Part shown: piece by piece, positions 55,798 to 64,000 of the stretch | How the letters are laid out: each line of letters begins with the position of its first letter | Numbering within the stretch: the stretch's first letter is position 1 | Assembly: GCA_035578905.1 (NCBI GenBank) | Contig: JAQJVL010001180.1 | Span: 124,001-188,000 of the forward strand | DNA from: Stictocephala bisonia | Lineage: Eukaryota; Arthropoda; Insecta; Hemiptera; Membracidae | Length of the DNA: 64,000 nt | Reading direction: 5' to 3' | Notes under the pieces: generated by a model | Seen by the model: only the letters and a program-made list of their open reading frames with translations | What the model was told of the DNA's origin: nothing | Databases searched by the model: none | Position numbers and translations under genes: made by a program

Positions 55798-56339
55798 TAT
55801 CTAAATTAAAGGCCTTTTGTTCTGATAGTAATCACACAGAATAAAAATGATTGATGTAATACAATCGTATTTCTTCAACAAACCCTGTTATACTCGTCAT
55901 TTATTTAAGTCATTTTAGTGGTATTTTCATTTTAAAATATAGTTTATTTCAAAGTAATATACACATAAAGTATTTTTCGGTTCTGCTACATCTTAATACA
56001 ATACAGTTAAATATGTATAATAAGGACTTGAAGTATGTATCATCTATGACAAGTAAGCGTTCATTCAATACTGTCAATTTAATTGGCAATTTGTTTACAA
56101 AACAACTGTATGATCATATTAAAAGACCTCTAGAACTTAGTGGTAAAATAACTATGATATGTGTTAATCCTGTAATTTTTATAGCATTATAATATAAATA
56201 TTTTATATTCTGTAGAAAGTACTATTAAATAATACTTATCAAGTAAAATAATTGTTTTTATCCGTAACTATATTATAGAATATATATATATAAAACCAAA
56301 ACACGTGCATTATAACACAAACTCAGTAACTATTTAGAA

Positions 56340-56597
56340 ATCACGACGAGACTGCGCAGTAGACTGTAACGTCATATGGGTGAAATCAGCTGGTTTTTTT
56401 CTATAAATACTGGTAACTAAATCCACCAATTACATAGAAGCATTCAGCTGAATAGTTAAGCAAGCTATTTACCACTTTTCAGCTGGAATTATAATTATGG
56501 GAATTAGAACAGTATTATTGTGTTTATTTTTGCAATTTCGCCAATATGACATCATTGGAGATGTGCATGACACCTACCATCTTTTCTATGTACCGTG
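56340..56597 (+). mobile_element. Dispersed non-coding repeat, copy 2
   Basis: Homologous to 19,969-20,222 in the same orientation, with shared start ATCACGACRAG and end ACCTACCATCTT. The overlapping 86-codon frame is not supported by the other copy. Confidence 0.75.
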
Positions 56598-57055
56598 GTT
56601 TATAATAACAAATGATAGTGTTTGTTTACTGCGACAGATGTTTCGAAAAATCATCAATATTTTCATCAAATTTATATGTGACAACATTGCTGGGCGAGAA
56701 GTAAGGAGGGGGCTTCACGTGCCACAGCTATCATCGGACTATTTTGGTGTGGTTTAAATTAGGTAATTTCCAATTTACATTAAATTAAGTTATGACTAGT
56801 TTATTAAAATATGCATATAATGATTTTTTTTAAATGAACAATTATGATTTCTTGAAGTAAATATATTTAATTATATATATATGGTGACATGATACTGTGG
56901 GAAGGTATTAATATATATCTAATAAGATTTTTTTTAAAGAAAATGTTAAAATTTGAGTAAGGGAAGGATTTTATTTACTATAAGAGAAATTTTGACATTA
57001 TTAAACACATGATATATGAAGTTGAATGGAATTAAAGTAATTATAAATTGCGAGC

Positions 57056-57775
57056 GGCATTAAGGTCACTTACATCTTTTGACTTCACCTCGAGTCTAGT
57101 TTGGGACTGTCATGGATTCCTTATAATGTTGGCGTGTTTCAATAAGGTAATCCTATTGTGGGTGCCAGATCACACCAGGGTACTGTGAAGGCAGAACACT
57201 GTGCCAAGAGGTACTTAGGAACCTCTCATTGACCCAGAGCCAGCATGCGGAGTTGCTTACAGCCTCACCAAGAAAGTTGCCTCTATATGGGTCGCTGGTA
57301 AGCACCAGGAGACCTGAGCTGCAACACCAGGTAACAGGCAAGCAAAGAAGGTCCTGTTGGGGCCGTCACACTCCAACACAGTTGAAGCTCTTTATCTTGC
57401 AAGATCAGAACTCCGAAGGGTGGTTGGTTTTATAATCGGACACTGAACGTTTCGGGCACACATGAACAAGATGGGGGTTCTAACCCCCATCCACTTGTGT
57501 CTAGGAAACGTGGGGATGTGGAGGAGTCTGGACGGCATATCCTCTTCCACTGCCTGGCCCGAGTAAGAAAGTGGGCTCTCACCTTGAGCGGCGTAACAGT
57601 ACATAGCACCGGTCGGAAAACCTCATCAAGGCAATCTGAAGATTTTCTAAGGATATTGGATTGGATGAGGTTTGAAGTTCTGTAAAGGAGGGCACACATT
57701 TAGCATTTTGGCTGGTAATGAGCCATTATCAGGTACGGAAGCCTGGCCCTCCCACTAGTAAAAAAAAAAAACAAC
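57056..57775 (+). pseudogene. Jockey-type LINE 3' end (RNase H and tail)
   Basis: Frames give NKVILLWVPDHTRVL (the RNase H 'lwVPGHtG' motif with His), LIDPEPACGVAYSLTKKVAS, KHQET*AATPGNRQAKKVLL, LARSELRRVVGFIIGH then RAHMNKMGV (Jockey/R1 C-terminal 'LR.vvGlLTGHc.lr.Hl..mGl'), then the 3' UTR and an A-run at about 57,761-57,772. It continues the piece ending at 54,745. Several stops. Confidence 0.8.
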
Positions 57776-57984
57776 CGTTTGAGTGGGCTAACAAACATAT
57801 TCAGATTAAGCCAAGAAAAATACGTAATAATACATGGTTTATATTTATTGAATTCGAAATATCACAAAAACAATGATTCTTAGGGGGAAAAAGTGAGAAA
57901 ATTGTACGATCTGCAACTTTTGTTTGAACTATTTTTCCATAAAACTTACCGTTTAAGAGAAATTTTCAAAATCTGTATTTTATG

Positions 57985-58165
57985 ACCTCCAGAACAGTGG
58001 ATACTAGCAAACTTGTAATGCCAGTAAACATATTAAAATCTCTACAGAGTAAAAACAGACATCATACAATCAAGACATTCTAGAGATGTGTTCAAATAGG
58101 ATGCCTAGACAAACTGACTTTGACAAACCCGTGTCATCATTGGTGACAGAAATGATTGGGACAGG
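57985..58165 (+). pseudogene. Second copy of a Jockey LINE segment
   Basis: 'cattctagagatgtgttcaa' and the following ATAGGATGCCTAGACAAACT repeat 54,409-54,460 nearly exactly; the flanking sequence ('gtggatact.gcaa.ct.', 'catcattggtg.') also matches. It is an isolated 180-bp duplicate of the 54.3-54.5 kb LINE piece. Confidence 0.75.
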
Positions 58166-58339
58166 ATGAACCTTGAATAATATTTTTAACACGTACTTAA
58201 TCGCTTAGGACGTTGACATTGTGTTTATAATTTTAAATACTGATCTCTGCCAATTTTCAGTTGTATCAGAGTTTTTGTTAGGTAAAATTTTAAATTTACT
58301 GGATTATAAGTAATTTATAAAACTGATATATAATTTATG

Positions 58340-59150
58340 CCTGGATTATGAAAGAGTTTTGATGGCCGTGAAAGAAGACTCAAGTACTAGTCTTTGAAGA
58401 ATAATGCTTGAACATGGTATTAAAAGAAGTTCAGTATGGCAGGTTTTACATAAACAGCTGTTGTTTCCTTACCACATCCAAAAGGTGCAATGCCATCCTG
58501 TGTTAACTTATGTCAGTGGTTTTTGCCAATACAACGTATCGTATTACTTCTGCCGTTCTCTACAACATTTAATTTACCGACAAGGCTGTGTTTCTAGAGT
58601 AGGAATTTTCAATTTCTACAATAATCAATTATGGGCTGATAAAAACCCTCATGGAATATCATAAAGAAGGTTATCATCAAGTGTGCTTTTCTCTTTTCGT
58701 TGAATATGCACTATAGAGGACACTCTCATAGGGCAAGTGTTAATGGTGAGCCTTACCTAGATTTATTAACACAATATCTGACTGAACTGTTAAAAAACTT
58801 GCACCTTGTTTGCGAAACAATATTTGATTTATGCAAAACTGTGCGCCACTACACTTTTTGTTGGGTTTAAGGCTACATCATGCGATTAAAAACAAATGGT
58901 TAGGGCGTGGTGGAGGCATACCACGGTCTGACAGGTCTCCTGACCTTAACTCCTAGAGTTTTTTGTATGGGGCTATTTAAATTCTTTGTTTTACCAGACT
59001 CCTGTTAAGATATTGAGGATTTAAGGGAACAAATTGTAGCAGGTTGTGAAACAATAAGACAAAAGCTCTGCATATTTGAAAGAATGAGCGATGAGAAAAA
59101 GGTAGAACTGTGACATAGAAGAGAATGGGGGACTCAAAAACATGTTTTGT
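58340..59150 (+). pseudogene. Decayed Tc1/mariner-superfamily transposase
   Basis: Broken frames: LEHGIKRSSVWQVLHKQLLF then PYHIQKVQ (HTH, 'S..tv.riL....l.Pyh...vq'), FNFYNNQLWADKNPHGI ('W...Nph....' catalytic-region remnant), GRGGGIPRSDRSPDLNS then EFFVWGYLNSLFYQTPV across shifts, and FERMSDEKKVEL. This is the 'pprSPDLtPlDFflWGylK..vY..p' block of a Tc1/mariner relative. Many stops. The TIRs were not located. Confidence 0.65.
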
Positions 59151-59159
59151 TATAATAGT

Positions 59160-60507
59160 TCAATTCTAAAAAACTATCTTGTATAAAGCTTTTATTCAGC
59201 TTTAATTTTGTATTTAATTTGTTTTCTTATTTGTTAACACCATTAATGTACTGAGAAGCAATAATCATGAAACATGTAATAATCAATAGATGGATCTTGG
59301 TTATTTTTAGTCTGATTCTCATTTTTTTTCTTTGATCTTAGCAGGTAAAAAATAAAATTTTAAAAAGAAAACTGTTCCAAGTTCCGCAATCTAGCAACTT
59401 TTACTAAAATGTAATTGCAAATATTTTAAAATATTTTTGTCACTTTTAATAGTCATACATATTTACAGTTTCGTTTATTAATAAGTTTAGTAACATATAA
59501 GTATTTTTGAGTTATTATTTGTAAAGTAAAATTTAAAATATTCTACACAGGAATAAGTAGTTTTTCTAGAGTTTGGAAGTATTTGCTGCATGCAGATAAC
59601 ACTGTTCACTTGAATTTTGTGACATTCGAGTCTGAGATGGTGGCGTTCATGCACCCACAAACTTTTTCAACTATGTTAATATAAATGTACCAATGCATAA
59701 AGTATTTATTATTTGAATAAGTAATTAATACTTTATTTGTATTGAATAAGTAAATAAATAAATGTGAATTAGTAAATATTAAAACAAAACATATGAAAAA
59801 TAAATGTGAATTAAACACGAAAATAAAGAAATGTGCATGTGCCAGCAGCATGCGCACGCTCACACATACGGGGGGGGGGGGGGGGGTACTCGCGATACAT
59901 ACAAGTTTACTTACTCATGTCCACGTAACTTGTACAATTTTTATTTTTCTATTTTTGTATAGTTTTTATTTCATTACTGTTTTTTAGGTACAGGATAACA
60001 GATTGGGTGAATCTTCTATGGTAGCTATAGAACCATCTTTTACATAATTGTCTTTGTTGCATCTTTCCTCGTTTGATTTTCAAACGGGTTAGTTTAAGGT
60101 ATCCTTTAGAACATCTACAGGTGAGTCGGCGTTAGATATCATCACTACTCAAATATGAAGAGAACGCGTGAACAATGAACACGTGTGTGATAAGCAAGCA
60201 TCACACGAACGGATGCTAGACAAGCACGTTAACACCTGTAGCGTTTCAAAAGTATTTACTTGGCTCCACGAAGTTGCAAGTATTTACTTGCAAGTTTTTC
60301 CCTAGTGATTCCTCGTCGTAGTAGCCTAAGTAAAAGGTTTTAAGTTATTGACTTCACTTGGTTCACAAACTTTTACTTTACTTGTGAGCAAATACTTCAA
60401 GCTTTTACTTGGGTTCACTTCACCCAACGGCAGTGACTCGCCCACGCATATTGGCAATGAAATACCCCACCGGTGGTACACTAAATAAAACATTTATATC
60501 AATGTAA

Positions 60508-60586
<79 letters not shown>

Positions 60587-63500
60587 GAATTTTGATGATT
60601 ACTCTATGGTCTTGAAGGTTAATACTATTGAAAAAAAAACCACACTTTTTTTTAACTTTTCTGATAATATGGCCTTACACATTGCTGAATGCCTTTGTAT
60701 TGGTTGTCGTGAACGTGTTAATTATTATGAGAAATACTTGTCATAGACCAAAACAGTTTTCAAATTCATGTCCATCATTAAAAACAATTGAGATAATAAA
60801 CCGATGACTAAATCATATAAGATGTTAGCTGCCATCCTTAATATGAGTATTTTTGCTCTAAATTGCCAAATTGTTATACAAATTTTTCAAATAATGATGT
60901 GTTACATTTACTGTACTAAGCATTTCTGGGAATATAAGTACTATATACATATGACATTATATGTATATAAATATGTTGGGAGTGTTGGCCCGAAACAGTT
61001 TTTTAGTCATTTGGCGTATACTGCACATAAAAAACTGTCGGGCATATCGGCCTGACACATTTTGAGATAAATTTGTTTTCCTGGCTTGGCTACACTGACT
61101 GCATGATAAAATCAATAAAGTATTCAATATGTATTACGTTATTTCAATACCAAAATTCACTAAATAAGTCTGTCAGACCTATACTCCCGACAACTTGCCT
61201 GTAGAACTTGCCAGTAGAACTTGCCAAAATTTAAAGTTTTATGAACAATTTTGTAACTAACCAAAAACTTCGAAATTTGCTCTGTAAATAGTATGATGCT
61301 TGCAGTATAATAAAGTGTAATTAGTTTCTTTAAGAAAACAGGGCCAGTCGAATAATAATAAAAAAAACCAAAAGGTTGTTGAGCAACAATGTCAGGCATA
61401 GTGGCCTGACAGCATCTAGCCATTAGGCAATACTGGACTGACATGGCAGCTAAAGTGATAAAATAACTTAAATAATTATGTAAGCACTAGACCTTGTCAA
61501 AAATACTTAATTTCTATAATCAGCTTTCCCAGAAATATTGTGTACAAAATATAATTTTCGCAGAATAAAAATCATCTCTTGTGAAAATATAGCCAATAAT
61601 TGACCTTTTTTAGACAATATTCAAATTTCTTAGACAGCAATGAATTGCATATTTCTTACAACAACAAAAATGTGGAGCATATGCATATGCCAAAATAATA
61701 GAAAGGTTTAGCTAATATAGCCTAGTAGTAGGCCAAACCCTTATCCGATTTAAAAATATTGCACTTAATTGTCAGTCAAAATATAATTGAAGCGATTGCC
61801 ACCTTGAAGCCTATAAAGTAAATTAGGCTCCTGTTTTGCATCAATACAAAACTCATGATTTCATAAGGGGAGAGATGCTAACAGTAGGCCTACTTAAGCA
61901 TAAATACATATTGGTTTGTTCTTATATTTGTGAACAATAGATATAATGAATAATCCATGATAAACCATCTTCAAATTTAGTAATAAATAACTTCCCCTAA
62001 TGACTAACTTATAATGTTGAATTTGCCAAATTAATCCTTTGTACTCCAACATCCAATATATAGGACGTTCGAGTTTAGGTCAAAAACTCTGATGTCTGAT
62101 ATTTCGGACATTCGCAATGTGCCAAAAACTCAGATATTACAGATGTTTAAAATATACCATTTGCTTGCTTTATGAGCTTTCTAAATGCGCTCAAATTACA
62201 ATATAGTAAACTTCGATAGTTTAGTTTAGCATAGGCCTAGTAGCACTTTGGAGTCTACTATATCGAATGTTTTTTATCAGCTGTTTTGGGACACAAATGA
62301 CTGACACTGTCTTATGGTGTTTGCGCGGGAGCGTCAGTTATTTACGTTATTCTTCCGATGTTATATTTTTGTTTCTAGGCGAATGTTAAGTTTGATTTTT
62401 TATGATATTTATGTTTTTTAAGTTTCTAGGCCTAGGCCCTATTATATTTCACTTTATCAGCTGTTCAACAATTTCTATTATATACTTTTACAATTTCAAT
62501 ACTACTTTTCACTTTTACCAGTAAATATTGTATGTGGTATTTATGCAGTTTCTTACCACTAAACAAAATTGGAAATTTTTGCTTGAAATGGGTCTAGAAT
62601 TGGCTGTATTTCCACGAGATATGCTTTTGATTCAGCGGAAATCACATATCTTACCGAAAAATTTGAAAAAACTAATTTCACTGCTTTTAGTATTTTTGAC
62701 ATATTTCTGTTAATTTAAATGGTAGGCAATTTTAATCATATTTTTTTAGTTTGAAGTGTTTTTGGCGCTGAATACGAATTTCAAAACTATTTTGGTCTAT
62801 TACAATTATTTCTCGAGCTATAACAGAAAAACTACTTTCGCGGCGATTCATGATTAGCAGCCAATACGCGATCATTATACACAACTATCATTCATGACAA
62901 AAACTAATACAACTATATTCCCGCCGGAGTGGCAGCCAGATTGCTTATTAAAGCATCACATAATCTGATTTAAGTCACAGAAGCCTCAAATTAACAGAAA
63001 TTACGAATTTTTGATAAGTAAATACAGTTAGGATATGTTTGGTTCTGTAAAAAATGAATTTTTCGAGCTGAATAAATAGTTTTTGTGCAAAACCAATTAT
63101 ATGTTCGTGTCCAGCATTAAAACATGTGAAATGAAAAAAAAATTGTTAACAAAAAATAACAATTTTAAAAAAGTTTGTTTTTTCATTATCAGATAAAAAC
63201 TAGTTTTCAATTTTTTCAGTAAAACACAATTGTTATTCGGATGAAATCAATCTTCTCAATTCACCAGTTTTTCAAGAAGAAATTGTATTTTCATAGGTGG
63301 CAAGAATGCATAATTACCATAAATAGGCCTATTTGAATTTTTTTACATTTATCGTTAGTGATTCATCAGTTGGAAAAATGAAATAAATATGATTGGTGCT
63401 TCAGAAACATTTAAAGTTGATTAGAGCACAAAATAAACTGCAGGCTTTAAAATTATGCTAAATTTCTAATTTGTCAAAATTCCAACAATTGCTTACCATG

Positions 63501-63690
63501 AATTTATTTATGAAGATAAATGCACAAAATGTTGCATACAAGTTTGAAATTATATAAGGAACATGATAATAACAATAATTTTATAATAGTTCAGCGGTTC
63601 CAGTTTTTTTTAGTTAGAGGGCTCAAAATTAACTTTTATAAAAATGTTGATATACAATTTTATAAAGTAAAAAAATATTTTAAATCATTT
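59160..63690. other. AT-rich stretch with simple repeats
   Basis: No gene recognised. Simple sequence: a run of 17 G at 59,870-59,886, and an (AT)n run of about 36 units at about 60,511-60,582. A block at 60,230-60,440 repeats TTTACTT(G) motifs. A three-fold 'agaacttgcc' repeat lies at 61,190-61,228. Two quasi-palindromes of form TGTC(A/G)GGC-N6-GCCTGACA lie at about 61,035 and 61,388. Confidence 0.45.
60511..60582. repeat. (AT)n microsatellite
   Basis: About 36 uninterrupted AT dinucleotides, a strong cruciform and slippage site. Length in the assembly may be unreliable. Confidence 0.95.
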
Positions 63691-63739
63691 TTATTTCCAT
63701 GTGGTTAGATCAAGATAAGCAAAACATTACTAGCTTCTT

Positions 63740-63990
63740 TCATCCATCACATTCAACAAGAAACACAAAAATCAAATTTTCGAGTTGGTGATAATGTTGT
63801 GACCAAATTTTTTGGTGGATCGAAGCTGTGGGTAGAGGGTGTTATTTCAAGCATTTCTGGTGTCATGACGTACAAGGTTAACACTGAGAAACCTTGGTTT
63901 TGATGGTAGGACATCAAAACCAATTGCGACTACTTCAGGCTCCATCAAGTTTACATCTCATCAGAGAACAACCCTTAAGTCAGCCAAATA
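63740..63990 (+). pseudogene. Gypsy-type integrase C-terminal fragment
   Basis: The frame reads NFRVGDNVVTKFFGGSKLWV then EGVISSISGVMTYKVNTEK, with a continuing RHQNQLRLLQ-like stretch in shifted frames. This matches the C-terminal integrase segment of Ty3/gypsy elements ('F..Gd.V..R.Y..~kW..G.I....G...Y.V......rH.dqlr'). The rest of the element lies outside the right edge or is lost. A frame break occurs after KPWF. Confidence 0.75.
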
Positions 63991-64000
63991 ATACACAGCA

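Larger units (their letters stand above)
54746..57055. other. 2.3-kb insert splitting the Jockey-type LINE
   Basis: The LINE RNase H frame stops at SQDSQA and restarts at 57,056 with AALRSLTSF, which together restore a 'DSQAAL.aL' motif. The insert is AT-rich and contains a (TA)n run at about 55,180-55,201, the second G-rich minisatellite and the second copy of the dispersed repeat. Its ends were not resolved. Confidence 0.5.

Noticed and set aside
59870..59886. Telomere- or G4-type functional repeat
   Set aside because: A plain mononucleotide G-run next to other simple sequence; more likely slippage or an assembly artefact.

Overview
This is animal, almost certainly insect, nuclear DNA: AT-rich, with spliced exons, very long introns, and several generations of insect-type transposable elements. 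A hemipteran or another large-genome insect would fit, but the sequence alone does not settle the order. The only host gene I can identify is the gene for translation initiation factor eIF3 subunit a (eIF3a), on the minus strand. Six consecutive coding exons are visible (46.0, 24.9, 22.7, 21.5, 8.3 and 6.1 kb). They join in phase and cover roughly residues 17 to 335. The first exon and the C-terminal two thirds were not found and probably lie outside the window. The exons total about 1.1 kb; introns of 1.1 to 21 kb take up nearly everything else.

Layout. 1-6 kb: diverged tandem repeats, an LTR-like segment and a 0.6-kb foldback element. 6-8.4 kb: exons 7 and 6 with a decayed LINE between them. 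8.4-21.4 kb: a G-rich 36-bp minisatellite, two or more Penelope-like element (PLE) fragments with a GIY-YIG domain and hammerhead-like motifs, and LINE scraps. 21.4-25 kb: exons 5, 4 and 3, a 40-bp satellite and a tRNA-derived SINE. 25-46 kb: a single intron holding two nested complexes. The first is a LINE (25.7-32 kb) carrying a rearranged DNA transposon (copy A) and a deleted mariner. The second is a large DNA transposon (copy B, 33,237-45,669, 4-bp TSD TTAG) into which a LINE inserted (34,060-42,271, 7-bp TSD), into which an apparently intact 3.4-kb DNA transposon inserted (38,198-41,586, 8-bp TSD). 46-64 kb: exon 2, a 92-bp satellite, a 5S rRNA-like SINE, Jockey-type and CR1-like LINE pieces, a possible small two-exon gene of unknown nature, a decayed Tc1/mariner relative, and a gypsy-type integrase tail at the right edge.

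The most interesting object is the LINE at 34-42 kb. Its continuous reading frame encodes, in order, an SGNH/GDSL esterase, a macro domain resembling the ADP-ribosyl-glutamate hydrolase TARG1/OARD1 with both catalytic positions (Lys and Asp) kept, a short VCESQSS repeat, an AP endonuclease and a reverse transcriptase. A de-ADP-ribosylating domain built into a retrotransposon polyprotein is, as far as I know, not a standard LINE feature. It suggests the element interacts with host ADP-ribose signalling, either during target-primed DNA nicking and repair or against PARP-type defence. That functional link is inference.
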